A stretch of DNA of 64,000 bases from Hemibagrus wyckioides (GCF_019097595.1 NC_080731.1:17075071-17139070); one strand, 5' to 3'; counted from the first letter of the stretch, positions 1 through 13,885 are shown. Notes: a model not told the origin generated them from the sequence alone. A program made the numbers and translations.

Positions 1-828
1 AAACTGTTCCCACAAAGTTGGGAGCATGGAATTGTCCAAAATGTCTTGGTATGCTGAAGCATTCAGAGTTCCTTTCACTGGAACTAAGGGGCCAAGCCCA
101 GCTCCTGAAAAACAACCCCACACCATAATCCCCCCTCCACCAAACTTTACACTTGGCACAATGCAGTCAGACAAGTACCGTTCTGGCAACCACCAAACCC
201 AGACTCGTCCATCTGATTGCCAGATGGAGAACGCGATTCATCACTCCAGAGAACACGTCTCCACTGCTCTAGAGTCCAGTGGCGGCGTGCTTTACACCAC
301 TGCATCCGACGCTTTGCATTGCACTTGGTGATGTATGGCTTGGATGCAGCTGCTCGGCCATGGAAACCCATTCCATGAAGCTCTCTGCGCACTGTTCTTG
401 AGCTAATCTGAAGGCCACATGAAGTTTGGAGGTCTGTAACGATTGACTCTGCAGAAAGTTGGCGACCTCTTCACACTATGCGCCTCAGCATCCGCTGAAC
501 CCGCTCCGTCAGTTAGGCCTACCACTTCGTGGCTGAGTTGCTGTCGTTCCCAAACACTTCGACGTTCTTATAATACAGCTGACAGTTGACTGTGGAATAT
601 TTAGGAGCGAGGAAATTTCACGACTGGATTTGTTGCACAGGTGGCATCCTATCACAGCTCCACGCTGGAATTCACTGAGCTCCTGAGAGCGACCCATTCT
701 TTCACAAATGTTTGTAAAAACAGTCTGCATGCCTAGGTGCTTGATTTTATACACCTGTGGCCATGGAAGTGATTGGAACACCTGATTCTGATTATTTGGA
801 TGGGTGAGCGAATACCTTTGGCAATATA

Positions 829-831
<3 letters not shown>
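1..831 (-). mobile_element. Truncated, inactivated Tc1/mariner element (copy 1)
   Basis: This stretch matches, nearly base for base, the right two thirds of the full Tc1-like element at 9214-10461, so the window opens inside it. The right terminal inverted repeat ends at 831 and is followed by TA. The transposase reading frame (minus strand) is broken by small deletions and substitutions, for example near 180-230 and 505-520, so only fragments with the DDE-region and helix-turn-helix similarity remain open. It is a dead copy of the same family as the intact one. Confidence 0.9.

Positions 832-893
<62 letters not shown>
832..893. repeat. (TA)n microsatellite
   Basis: About 31 uninterrupted TA units start exactly at the TA target dinucleotide flanking the Tc1 end, so the repeat probably grew from the insertion site. 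The next 165 bases (894-1060) show nothing recognisable. Confidence 0.95.
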
Positions 894-897
<4 letters not shown>

Positions 898-1059
898 CTT
901 TTTGAATTGTTGCATTTATATTCAAGTATAATTAATTAATTATAAAACGTGAATGGATGTCTACTGGCCAGTTGAGTTGACCATTTAATATTGTAGGCAT
1001 AGGTTCTCAAAGATAGTTAATTAAGAGGTGTGTAAATTAGCGAACTAATTCGCTGAACT

Positions 1060-2510
1060 GCTGGATGTCCAGGTGGTGCTCCGAAAACAATGTGGGCTTC
1101 ATAGACAATTGGAGCTCTTTGGAGGGCAAGGCTGGCCTGTTAGGATGGGATGGTGTCCATCCCACTCAGGAGGGTGCTGCTCTCATTTCTTGTAGCATAG
1201 CACATAGTCTTAGAGCAGCTCTAGTTAATCGGTGACAATCCAGGGCCAGGGCCAGGGAGCAGACAAGCAGGCTAATCTGACTGTCTGCTAGCTGCAATGA
1301 GTCGTCACCCAGGGTTCATAACATGGAGACATTGTGTCTGTTCCCCAAGCCAAACAAAAATATTTTAATTAACCTGATAAACATAAAACTAGATCATAGT
1401 GAATGTTGATCTGAAGCTAGGACTGTTAAATATAAGATCTCTTTCATCTAAAAAGATTAATTTCATGCATGATTGGTTCGCTGTCTGACCCCACAGAACT
1501 TGATCAGGCGACTGATAACCTGGAGTCAGTGTTTCGCAACACCCTAGATACTGTAGCTCCACTTAAAAGGAAAATAATTAAACAGAAGACACTAGCACCC
1601 TGGTACAATAACCACATATGAACCTTAAAACAATCAGCTAGGAAACTAGAACGTAAATGGCTTCAAACTAAATTTGCAGTATTTCAGTTAGCATGGAAGG
1701 AAAGCCTTCTGATCTACAAAAATTATCTTGTACTGCTAGATCAGCGTATCTCACTGCCCTAATCAACGATAACAAAAACAATCCTAAATTTTTATTTAGT
1801 ACTGTAGCAAAACTAACTTCAAAATCTAAAATTGATAATATCAGGCAAAAAATTCAGACTAGTAACTTAAAAGCAAATTGTTTGATAGATAATCCTTTAG
1901 ATAATATAACTATTTATTATCAGAGCTTAGAAGGTTTTACTCCAAGAGCCTGATCTAATTTTACTAATTTCATCGTCAAAACTTTCAACTTGCATTCTAG
2001 ATCCTTTACCCATGACTTTCCTTAAACAGATATTACCAGTAGCTACCGAACCATTTCTAAAAATGATAAAATCTTCCTTTAGCACTGGCTATGTTCCTAA
2101 ATCTTTTAAGCTAGCAGTTATCAAACCCCTGATTAAAAAAACGGGCCTCGACCCCATCAGCTGTCTAACTATAGACCAATATCAACCCTGCCCTTTATCT
2201 CCAAGAAAAGACTGTAGCACAGCAGTTATGTTCATACTTACATAGGAATAACATTCATGAAATGTATCAGTCAGGATTTAGGCCTCATCATAGCACAGAG
2301 ACAGCACTGGTTAAAGTGGTAAATGACCTGTTACTGGCTTCTGATCAGGGTTGTGTCTCCTTACTGGTGTTACTCAATCTTAGTGCAGATTTTGATACCA
2401 TTGACCACACTATTCTACTTGATAGGCTAGAACATGTTGTTGGTGTTAAAAGAACAGCCCTCTCCTGGCTCAGGTCTTATTTGACTGATCCTTATCACTC
2501 AACAAACTGG
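1060..2510 (+). mobile_element. Degenerate L2/CR1-like LINE remnant
   Basis: Several plus-strand fragments belong to one decayed non-LTR retrotransposon. Around 1090-1210 a frame reads like the esterase-type (SGNH) region of fish L2-like ORF1, with a DGVHP motif. At 1693-1953 and 2012-2245 there are reverse-transcriptase flanking segments, and 2262-2510 holds the RT segment with the [14 protein letters not shown] motif followed by a D-x-FDTIDH block (the usual first catalytic Asp region is altered). Frameshifts and stops separate the pieces. Related RT fragments lie on the minus strand at 49068-49265 and 49572-49916. Confidence 0.75.
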
Positions 2511-2530
2511 TGTGTGTGTGTGTGTGTGTG
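2511..2530. repeat. (TG)10 microsatellite
   Basis: Ten TG units at the junction between the LINE remnant and the following dispersed repeat. The same repeat family has TG runs at the equivalent position near 24650 and 63005. Confidence 0.9.
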
Positions 2531-2910
2531 TTTATACATTAGAACAAAGTTCTAAATCAACAAGCTTGGACACACACAATTACATAATCTGCTAAACTGG
2601 ACACATTCATAATTGTTGAAATTCTGAAAATCTAATACTTCACAGACATTATTCTATCAAAAATATGTTATGTTGCTTGGAATGAAATACTAGCTAATAA
2701 CTATTAAGCTTTCTGAACGTCTTCACAGAAAAAAAGTAAATATATATTTTTAGATGTGTTTTGATGTACACAGGACACCGCAATTTCACATGATAATTCC
2801 ACACTCACCCGTAGATGTGGTTGTACTGACATGGGCACATTCCTGTTTTATTTATTGCTTATAAATAAAAATAATAATAAATAATATATATAAGAAACCA
2901 GGAAATATAA
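2531..2910. repeat. Dispersed repeat family R, copy 1
   Basis: The motif order (aaatcaacaagctt, cacattcataattgttgaaat, atgttatgttgcttgga, a cacaccc block, then tggttgtactgacatgggcacatt and ataagaaaccagg) recurs at 24250-24725 plus 28235-28790, 48380-48830, 49290-49650, 50281-50620, 51400-51515 and 62690-63690. I cannot place the family in a known class. No coding frame is evident. Confidence 0.7.
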
Positions 2911-3039
2911 GAAAGGATGCAAACAGTATTCAAATATGTTTGATGGATCCCTGTAATATAGAGAAATGAGAAATCTGGAGCATGAATGAACTTTAATAAG
3001 CTTGTCTTTAATGAACTGATTCTGATTAACCCCAAATAA

Positions 3040-3870
3040 ATATTGGCTTTTCCTGCAGAATTTGTCTTGAAATCACCTTGGTTTCATCCCAGTGCTCAAG
3101 CCATGATCCACAACAAGCTTCCAGAGCTGGGTCTGGATATCACTGGTCAACTCAGCTGAATATGATTTTTAAAAAGCATTCATTATTAAGGGGTACAAAT
3201 GGGTTTTCAAACATTTGGAAACATCCAACAAACATCTTAACAAACATCCCAGTGTGCCACTGGGAAGGCCATCTTCAAAAAGTGGAGAATGTGCAGCACC
3301 ACGTACTTGTTAATAATGGCCTTTACAGTATGGGGAAACTCAGTGGCATAACAAGACTGTCTAAAACTGACATAAGGACAAGGGAGGGTTGGCTGTAAAG
3401 AGGTGTATGGAAACATTAAAGGCACTGCTGCTCACTCCCTGCAATTTCTAATCTTTTTAACCTGTCTGGGCTATACAGTAGGCCCAAAAATCCTTCAAGC
3501 CTGCATAAACTTGCCAAAATATACAACAAATTGCCATCAGTCATGTGAAAAATTTGGAAGGTTTGGTGCAAAAAGAAGATACCCAAATTACACCAGACCC
3601 GTAGTGAAGCATGGTGGTGGCAGCATCATGCTTTAGGGCTCCTTCTCTTTAATTGGAATTGGGGAAGAAAAGATCAACCTCTCATTTTGGAAACTCTCGG
3701 TCAGAACCCTGATATATATCTTGTTGAAAACCTGTGGACTGACTTAAAGAGGGTTGGGCACAAGAGATCCTTATGCAAACTGACATTTTGGCCAGAAAGG
3801 GTGAAATAAAATTGACCAAATAGACTGAATGCTGTATTACAAACAAAAGATGCTTGAACCAAGTATTAGT
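3040..3870 (+). mobile_element. Old Tc1-like transposase relic
   Basis: Plus-strand fragments show Tc1 landmarks: KHGGGSIML near 3609-3635 and, after a gap, QNPD..LVENLWTDLKR near 3700-3755, which corresponds to the second Asp/Glu region of the DD34E transposases. Frames are interrupted by stops and deletions. It belongs to a different Tc1 subfamily from the copies at 1-831 and 9214-10461. Confidence 0.7.
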
Positions 3871-5990
3871 TGAAAGATGTGTAACCAGGTTATTGTAAGA
3901 GTTTTCTTCTTTTTTCCTCTAAAATATTTCAGTTTGTTGGTTTAATTCTGTTGGTAGAAAGATGGAATAAGATCAAACATGATTTATCTGTTTTTTCCAC
4001 ACAAAAACCTTTTATAAGCTTATATATACTTTTTAAAATATCCATTGAACATTCTAACAGTGGGATAAAGTGCACTGAAAAGGAAATTAAATCCCTATTA
4101 TTTGTATAACAGCGAATAATCAACTAAAATGTCAGAATTTTAATAGGCCTAAACAAGTTCCTTTTTGTCAGTTATTGTGCAAGCAGAAACAAAAATACAT
4201 ACACAGTGCTATTTTCCTGCTACAAGTTAAAGTTTGGATTTGAATGTCATCAGGCACCTTGTTTTAATTTTGCAAGTTGTAAAGTTTGACTCTGGCCTCA
4301 CTGACATGTGAACCCGTGAATGACTTTCCCACTGTTGGCTTCGCCTTTCACACTGCAGTATGTTTGTACAGGCTTGTATAATGTAAAGGAGAATTCTGTA
4401 AAAATATTGGGCACGTACAGTATACTCTTGCTTTCATGTAAATGTAGTTTTTAGTACACCTACATTTCTAAAATATTGAAATAGCAGTATGAATTCAGTC
4501 ATATTACTCAAGTCATATGTGTGTCAGAATATTTAGAGCTTTCATAAGAATAAGTGGAGTTTATAAGTGGAGGTTTATCGTGCTTTAAGATTACTGTATG
4601 ATTAAATTAAATAGTCAAATATTATTGCACCCTCTAAGTGTATTTAACATTAGTGTGTCTCTAAGTACACCAAATGTTAATGCTTAATTTATTGTTTATG
4701 CTTAATTTATTGTTCTCTTTTTTCATCAAGAAAATCTTCACAGCAAGAACTCTAATGAATGTTAAAGCCTAAATACAACTACCAGAAGTAAAAAGGTACA
4801 GGTAGGCTATAAACAAACTACACCGAATAAACGAATTTCGTGGATAAAACTGAATACATGAAGTTGGAATAGTTTGCAAGAGCGTATAATATAAATTAAT
4901 ATTTATATAATTAGCATATTAGCATAAACACAACAAGAATAATAGATGACTTTTCCTGGTCAGTGCAATGATCTGTAACTGACCATCTCTGAAGTCCCAT
5001 TTAACCAATTGTAAGAAACTGCCTTTTTCATGAGAGGTAAAAGCTCTAAAAACTCATCAATGGGGTGATATATTTTGTAGTTTATGTTGTAGAATAAAAT
5101 GTGAAAATATCTTGAGCTTGTGCTAAGCACAAACAGTACCACTAACTTAAAACCAATTAATTTCTGGGTTTTAGGACTTATGCAGCACTGTACTGATGCC
5201 TGTTCACTTCATCTTTCAGATGAAATAAGTATTCGCATATACTGGCTTTGTAGATAAGAAGTTGGATAAATAAACAAAAAACAGTAATAACACTCATGAT
5301 TTTTATTTTTGGTGTTTTTTAGTGTTAGCCCTAGCTACATAGGGTCATAATTGCCAGGCAGCAGATATGGATGCAGATACAGGTGAATAACACAAACTTT
5401 ATTTCTAAGACTTTAAAAAATTTTAAATCCACATCATAAGACAAAAAAAAAAACAGGAAGTGGTCAGACTATACGTTTTAATGAACAAATGCAAACATTC
5501 CCCATAACATATAAGGTAAAATATCATAACTGTCATTATGAATAGTCACTGTGTCATGAAAATGTCATGGTGGTCTAAACTTTAATTTTGCTCCCTTGTT
5601 GGAAGTTTCCTTAAGATTAGAAATTTTTTTCTCTGGTAATGAACATATTTTCAAAAAGTGAATTGTCTTCTTTTTTTAAGTAAATCTTATAGTTACTTCT
5701 CTGTTGTGGCATTCTGAATTTTCACACAAGTTTATAATTGCATAATGCTGATTGAGCTAACACCATAAGCTACTAAATAAAATAACCAAGTGGCACCAGA
5801 ATAATTGTAAATAAAGAGACTTATACAAACAAGCCATAAACTGTTCGCAAATTAATTGCCTATTCAGAAATATGGTAACTAAAATAATATCACCTCATGT
5901 AGATAAGTCTAGCACTGAAGAGCTACATGAATAAAAAATCATAAAAGGTGTAAGAACATTTAGATGTAATTCATATTTTTGTCTTCTTTG
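3871..5990. other. AT-rich interval with no recognised gene
   Basis: I see no exon with a supportable reading frame, no RNA gene and no recognised transposon here. A short minus-strand frame at 4960-5142 is open but has no motif I know. It lies downstream of SAMHD1-like gene A. Confidence 0.5.
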
Positions 5991-6240
5991 TAAACATCTT
6001 TAGCACTGGTATCATTAAGGGCTTTTGTGCTTTTGTTTACTCTGCTACATTATTAGCAGTGTTTGTACAGGAATAATCCAAACTATCTTGGTTCTTGTGC
6101 ACAAATGTGTTTCACAAATATGATCTTCTGGCCTGATCTTCATTTCCCTGAACCTAAATAGTTTATCATTATTAAACTAGATGCTACCACTTTCCGAAAT
6201 AGTTTACTCAAAGACTCAAAGGGTAAAAACAAAGGTTTTG
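5990..6240 (-). other. 3' flank of SAMHD1-like gene A, shared with gene B
   Basis: The block around 6010-6130 (agcagtgtttgtacaggaa, then a cttggttcttgtgcacaaat segment) closely matches 52830-52900 downstream of gene B, so the tandem duplication unit extends past the stop codon. I could not pick a poly(A) signal with confidence. Confidence 0.65.
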
Positions 6241-6413
6241 CACACACCCATCACCAACCTATTTGCACACACCCATCACCAACCTATTTGCACACACCCA
6301 TCACCAACCTATTTGCACACAACCATCACCAACCTATTTGCACACACCCATCACCAACCTATTTGCACACACCCATCACCAACCTATTTGCACACACCCA
6401 TCACCAACCTATT
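6241..6413. repeat. 25-bp minisatellite, seven units, over the stop of gene A
   Basis: Seven near-identical copies of a 25-bp unit (cacacacccatcaccaacct plus atttg) run from 6241 to 6413. The last unit contains the stop codon of SAMHD1-like gene A (6409-6411, minus strand), and the remaining units form the start of its 3' UTR. Gene B has only a single cacacaccca sequence in its 3' flank (near 53074). The array is open in several plus-strand frames but that is only a product of the repeat. Confidence 0.95.
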
Positions 6414-9400
6414 TCAGCTTTCCTTTGGCCTTTTTGGAGTGTGGTATCTCATGCTCATTTTTTCGATTCTTTGCTATTATTTTCCAGAACTCGTCGATCT
6501 CGTCCTTGCTTAGGTTTGGGGTAGGCATTTTTATGTGAAACAGCATGACCTTGGTTTCTTGAAAGGTTTCTGGCATAATGGAGGAGACCTGGAGAGACAA
6601 ATGGTATTAACACATTGTGTGTGAAAAATATTGATTTTTTTTCCACTTCATTGACCACAATAAACAAACTACTACATATAAATGCCACCCCAAAAAATAC
6701 ATGCCAAATTAAGCATACATTTTTAGAACTCTCTAGTTGAATGCAAAAAGGAAAAACCTCAAACAGGAGAACCTACCATATTCTCCTTCAGGGGTTCTGC
6801 ATTCTCTTGATCATGTTTACTATAGAATCGTAGAGATTTTATGGGATCTTCATTGTTCTTTCCATAGTCCATTTTAACAGGCTGTAATTGATGGTAATAT
6901 AGTTATTATTCATTGCAGCAGTAGTAGTAAAAATGTGTTTCTGGTGAACTTCGGTATCAAAAAAATGATTAATTATAATTTCAGATAATTAAATACAGTC
7001 CTTGAGTCACTCATTTTTTTCACTCATTTTTAATAAATATTTTTTCACTCAGCTTAAACCTGTCTTATTTTCTGTGAGAAGCAAATATCTGTGAACCACA
7101 AGAAGTAGTGAAGTGAACCGATGTTTTCAATTTTGGGTGTTTAACTAAAAATCTCAAAATATAACTGCACAAGAAAAGATTTTTTTCCTCTACTCACCCT
7201 TACTCTGAAGTCTGTTTCAGGAAGATCTTGCCTATAGATGTCCTTAAGCCAACTCTTCACAGCTTCCTACATGACACACATACAGGTCCACTCAGGTTAA
7301 ACATTTAAAAATTTTAGATAGACATAGAGTGTATAATTTTTATCACAAATGTGGCTGTTATATTTTTTTATTTGTTTCAGGTGATAGTAAAAAAGTTAAT
7401 AAACTAAAATAAAAGTAATGTGGGTGCACATGCACATATTTACATTCCACATGGGCATGTGTAGAAAATTGCTGCTGACCAGACTGATTGCTGTAGAGAG
7501 TGATTATCAAACTATATGAAGCAATAGGCTTCAAAGTTCTTGTATATAACCCATCAAATTTTATCTGGTATTTTTTAGATGACAGAAGGCAAAAAAGAAA
7601 TTATACCGTTTCACTGACTTAACAAATTATTATACACCATTTATTGTTGAACATTATGGGTGTATGTATTAAAGAACAAGCTTGGTTAGATGCCCAAGAC
7701 TGAGAGACTGTGTGGGGTATATGTGGTACTTGGGCAAATATTAATTAAAACAGAATGATCCCCTACTCTCTATATGACCCATTTATTTAGTTTGCCTTAC
7801 TATAGCCTATTGCCTACCTGAAGACAACCTGAGATCAATACACACTGTGCTTTTTTACTCTCTAAATCTTTCCTGTCTTTCCTCTAGAGCTTTCCTGTCT
7901 ACTCCAAACTTCTGGTAAGATATGACAGGTTTCTGATGGTTGTCTTTTTATACAGATGATATGCTTCTTATCCTCTGTCATGAAATGTAGTTCTTCCTCA
8001 ATTTGTCATCTTAAGGATGCAAAAATTATTTATTAGCCTAATAATTTAAAGATAAACTTAAAGTGACAGTATTCAAAATCTGTTTCAAAATCACAGTATT
8101 CAAAATCTGTTTATGAAATATATTTATAGGCATTCAGTGTAAGTGAGATTTAAATTTTTTAAAAACTTTTTAAAATCTTTAAAAAATATTTCCCATGTCC
8201 ACATTCTGTCACGTCCCATCGGGAATCCGAACATCAGAGGGAGCCCTCACCTGAGTTTTAATCAGTCACGTGACCCATTTCCTATTTCCCATGGACATTT
8301 AAGCAGCACACACACACATACCGGCGCGAGGTATTGTTCCCAGATGACATACTAAGCGTTCATGATTCATTGTTAGATTTCTGTGTTTGACCCTGCTTGC
8401 TCTTGACCACCGTTTTTGCCCTGTGTTATTGAATTTTTGAGTATGATCTCGCTCATTTCTCGACCACGTTTATACCGTTTTACACTTCAGATTTGTTTGC
8501 CCGTTACTGTGTATGCGCTTTGTTTTCCTGACCACGTTTTGTCCTTTGATCTCAGCTGCTAATAAACCGCTGATGGATTCTGTAACCAACGCCTCTGACG
8601 ATCCCTTACGTATTCCAAGTTATTGATCTCTAAATTTTGCAATATGTAGTGATACTTAGCCCAAATCAGTGCATAAACATCTGAAAAATGTGCATTTATG
8701 TGACTTCTTTCCTCGCCAAAGTTTTCAGTCAGCTTTTAAAATGATTACCAAAAAGTAAGAACATGGGTAGTAATAACACTCATGATTGTGGCTTATTTTA
8801 GTGTGTAATGTCAAATTGCTTTGAAATAACAGGAGGTATGCAATAACAAACACATTAATTAATTAAGACAGAGTAGGATAATACATATTTTTATAATATA
8901 ATTATGAGCTTAAAGTTGGTAGTATGCTTGGGTACATGAGGTACATCTACCTACATCTACATGTGAACCTTATTATGAACCTTAGTCTGCAAATACCTCC
9001 TTAAATTAGCTGAAAAAAGTTTGCACCTGAATTTCTCTGATAGAACTTAATAAACCTAGAGTACATTGGTACACTAAGTCAAACAAGGTTAATTCAAATA
9101 AAGCAGAGATTTTCTTCTGATAAACAGCATGTTTTATTGCTATTTTACTACAAAAATCACCAATGATGATCAGAAATGTAGTCCATCTGTACCTTAGCTG
9201 ATACACTGACATACACTATATTGCCAAAAGTATTCGCTCACCTGCCTTGACTCGCATATGAACTTAAGTGACATCCCATTCCTAATCCATAGGGTTCAAT
9301 ATGATGTCGGTCCACCCTTTGCAGCTATAACAGCTTCAACTCTTCTGGGAAGGCTGTCCACAAGGTTTAGGAGTGTGTTTATGGGAATTTTTGACCATTC

Positions 9401-12400
9401 TTCCAGAAGCGCATTTGTGAGGTCACACACTGATGTTGGACGAGAAGGCCTGGCTCTCAGTCCCCGCTCTAATTCATCCCAAAGGTGTTCTATCAGGTTG
9501 AGGTCAGGACTCTGTGCAGGCCAGTCAAGTTCATCCACACCAGACTCTGTCATCCATGTCTTTATGGACCTTGCTTTGTGCACTGGTGCACAGTCATGTT
9601 GGAAGAGGAAGGGGCCAGCTCCAAACTGTTCCCACAAAGTTGGGAGCATGGAATTGTCCAAAATGTCTTGGTATGCTGAAGCATTCAGAGTTCCTTTCAC
9701 TGGAACTAAGGGGCCAAGCCCAGCTCCTGAAAAACAACCCCACACCATAATCCCCCCTCCACCAAACTTTACACTTGGCACAATGCAGTCAGACAAGTAC
9801 CGTTCTCCTGGCAACCGCCAAACCCAGACTCGTCCATCAGATTGCCAGATGGAGAAGCGCGATTCGTCACTCCAGAGAACGCGTCTCCACTGCTCTAGAG
9901 TCCAGTGGCGGCGTGCTTTACACCACTGCATCCAACGCTTTGCATTGCACTTGGTGATGTATGGCTTGGATGCAGCTGCTCGGCCATGGAAACCCATTCC
10001 ATGAAGCTCTCTGCGCACTGTTCTTGAGCTAATCTGAAGGCCACATGAAGTTTGGAGGTCTGTAGCGATTGACTCTGCAGAAAGTTGGCGACCTCTTCGC
10101 ACTATGCGCCTCAGCATCCGCTGATCCCGCTCCGTCAGTTTACGTGGCCTACCACTTCGTGGCTGAGTTGCTGTTGTTCCCAAACACTTCCACGTTCTTA
10201 TAATACAGCTGACAGTTGACTGTGGAATATTTAGGAGCGAGGAAATTTCACGACTGGATTTGTTGCACAGGTGGCATCCTATCACAGTTCCACGCTGGAA
10301 TTCACTGAGCTCCTGAGAGCGACCCATTCTTTCACAAATGTTTGTAAAAACAGTCTGCATGCCTAGGTGCTTGATTTTATACACCTGTGGCCATGGAAGT
10401 GATTGGAACACCTGATTCTGATTATTTGGATGGGTGAGCGAATACTTTTGGCAATATAGTGTATCTTTATTCCAAGTTCAGTAATGACAGTGTCTACTGA
10501 ACTTTTCTCTTAGGAAAATTCAACATAACCCACTGTGCATGGCATTAATATAGCCTTACAAATTATTTTTAACAACTGCAATCAATTAGATATTAATGTG
10601 ACTAACCTCCTGCTCTTTGTCAGTGTCACAACCTTTCAGATTGCCAGGCTTGAAGATTTTGCTCCCAAGAAAGCTGTAAAGATCACGCTTCTTAATTCTG
10701 TTGATGATGTCCTTTGCATTTTGTGGGAGATTTGTATCTTCCAGAATGTCATCTGTAAAACAGAAGAAAAAAACTAAACAAGAGTCTAATCACTGATACT
10801 ATGTCATATGGTATCATAGGCACAGACTCCCAAAACAGGACAGTTGAAGATTTTTGTCTTCAGCTGTCCAATTTGAGTATATCTGTACTAGATATAGCCT
10901 TAGATTATTGTTCTTGTTCTGCCTAACTTTTGCATTGTGCTTCTGCCACATGAGCGACTGATTAGATAACTACATGAATGTGCAGGTGTTTCCAAGCAGG
11001 TAGATCTGTCTTTCATTGTTGCATATAGAGCTTGAAATCTGGCCACTAGCATTTTGCTAGTTAGCGAGAATAGTGTCCATGCGAAGTCAAATCTCACTTA
11101 TGAGAGGGCTGATCCTTGGTGTACACCAAATTTAATGTTGAATGTTAGTAAGATTTCTTATGGGAATCATACAGCACTAGATGATGTGTAGTAGTTCATC
11201 CATTTTACCATTCATCCTTTTTTGTCCACATAGGCTACTCAGCTGCTTGTTCAGTCCCTTAGACTATTTAGACTGGTCTACTGCAACTCGCTCCTTGAAG
11301 ATCTGCCTCTGAGCGCTACTCAACCTCTGCAAGTCATACAGAGTGAAGCTGCATGATTTGACTGCAACAGATTCAGATTTTTGAAAAAACCTTGGTTGTT
11401 TTGACTTCTGATGTGGAAACTGACATCACTGGTCTGTTCGTTTTTATGACAGTAGGATATTTAGAACTATGTTAAAAGAGAACCTGTGAGTGTTAGAAGT
11501 TTTTCAGGTGAAGTTGCTTCTTCAGAGATTTTCCTGACATCCGTATCTGCTGCCAAAAGTGCGTCAACAATCCTGAAAAATGAGGGAAACATGGTGATGA
11601 AAACATACATTCATATAACATACAGATCTGCTCATAATTACACATACTCTTGGAAGAATTTGTAAAATTTTTTACCTTTTTTTATTTTTAGAATTATATG
11701 TGATTATGTGATGCAATACACATTTTCTTTATTTAGTAATAGTGTGTGGATAAAGCTATTTATTATCACAGAAATGTCCATGAATTATAAGCGTAATAAA
11801 CATCCCTATATGTGCATCATAATTCTGCATCATAATAATTATTGAAATTACACAAATGAAATTACATGCCCTTTTGGATTGTTACTGTGAACTTTAGGAA
11901 TTTGTAACTGTAATTTGTTTGATTGTAATTGGTGAATGTGCATGAACTGTCAGTGTGTTTCTAAGTTATTAGGCAAACCTTGTGCATTACATTTAAGTCT
12001 ATACTGAATTTGGTTGATACTAAAATATGGGGAAAGCAACTGTCTAATGATCTATGAAAAAAGTAATTTAACATTTTAAATTAGGTTATTAGCTTTGGTT
12101 ATTCAAACACTAATAAAGAAGTGGAAAGCCAGTGGTTCTGTGGGTACAAAGTCAAGATCAGATACACCATGGTAAAAGTTCAGGCACAAACCTTTTACGA
12201 GATGAAAAGAAACTTTTACGAAATGCAAAAACCCTCAAGCAATATAGTCAAATTTTACTCAAATACTGGTTTATCTGAAACAGAGTTAGATTACTGTAAG
12301 GAAATGCTGAAACAAAATCAGCTACATGGTAAGGTTGTCTGAAACTTTTTTTTTTAAAATCTCCCTTTTGGTTTTTGTCTGCCTGATTACATTCATAGGA

Positions 12401-12455
12401 ATTCTCTGGATATTTGACTCCTGAACTCTTAACTTTTGGCTTTCAAATTTTCTGC

Positions 12456-12496
<41 letters not shown>

Positions 12497-13845
12497 TATT
12501 ATTATTATTATTATTATTATTATAATTATTATTATTGCTTGTTTTTCAATAAAATTTGAAAGGATCTAATTTGGTGTCTTGCATTCAGGTCCCCTTTTGA
12601 ATTATGTTACAAAAAAGATCATAATGCATCACATCATCAGAAAATCTTGGAGAAAATTATGCTCACAGACAGGGAAACATGAAATCAATCCAAAGCACAA
12701 GGTTTTAGTAGCTGCACAGGAAGAAGGTGAATGTTCTGGACTGGTCTTTGCAGTCTGCAGACCTCAAAAGAACCTTGTGAAGAACATGCAGTACATGCAA
12801 GGCAATCAAAGAATTTACAGGACCTGAAAACTTATTGACAAGAAGGGACTTTGCTACCTGAGAAAAGTAATATTCCCAACTGTCATAAGTGGTTGCAAAC
12901 TGCCATATTAAAAAGCAAGTGTATGTAAACCTTTGATGAGGTTCATTTGTATAATTTCACATATTATTATGGTTATTATAATGCATGTATTTCTAAGAGG
13001 ACAAGTAGTGTAAACTGAGAACTGTTAGTTAAAATAAGAAATGTTTTGTATCTCTCATATTTTTCCCCTAAAATTCAAATTCTGCCAGGGGTAAATAAAC
13101 TAAAAAAAAATCATTGTTATGCAGTTATATTTTCCCTTAAATCACATATGATAATGTATTATGGCCTGATGTTAAAGACGAACTCACATTGTTTCAATTG
13201 CCACCTTAACTCTGTGTTTGTAGGCATTGCAATGAAGCAGGTATCGAACATGAAAAAGTTCATACATGTTCAGTGATTCCTAAAAGACACAAAAGTATTA
13301 TTTTGCATCAACATGTTATATCAAATGTAAAGATACTCTATTATAGATATAATGATTACTACCCACACTTAGCTTACTTTATCTCTCATGCAGATTTGCT
13401 TTTTTCCCTCACTGGTGCAAACTCGTGCAAACATCACAAACCGCTCATGGGAGAAGTTACTTTTCATTCCCAGATGGAGGCAATCTCTAGAAAAGGAAAT
13501 ATTAATATTTCATATACACAAAACTGTTCCCTAAATCTACTGGAAAATAAACTTTGTGCATAATAAAATTAAGGCAAATGTGTGGACACATAAATGTATG
13601 TGTGCAAGCATAGCTTACCTACTGAAATAATCCATTTTGTCGACATCAATACCTGTGTCTTCATTGGCCACAATCTGAAATAAGTAGGGATTATCTTTGC
13701 GTCTTTGATTGTCTTCTCTCTACATAAAATGAAATAATAAATAAAATAAACTTAGCATTAATTATTATTATTATTTTTACTACATATTTTAATTCTTTGT
13801 TTTGACATCAACTTTATCATTCTTAATAAATGCTAAAGTAACACT

Positions 13846-13885
<40 letters not shown>

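Noticed and set aside
509..925. Long minus-strand frame with an Ile-Tyr repeat
   Set aside because: The Ile-Tyr run is just the (TA)n microsatellite translated; the remainder is the broken Tc1 transposase.
4960..5142. 60-codon minus-strand frame in the unassigned interval
   Set aside because: No recognisable motif, splice support or paralog in the window.
6241..6413. Regular repeats suggesting a CRISPR array
   Set aside because: Units are head-to-tail with no spacers, in a eukaryotic genome.
6181..6538. Plus-strand frames encoding His/Pro/Thr-rich repeats
   Set aside because: They are translations of the 25-bp minisatellite in several frames, antisense to the end of gene A.
9258..10004. 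248-codon plus-strand frame
   Set aside because: It is antisense to the intact Tc1 transposase and has no independent support.
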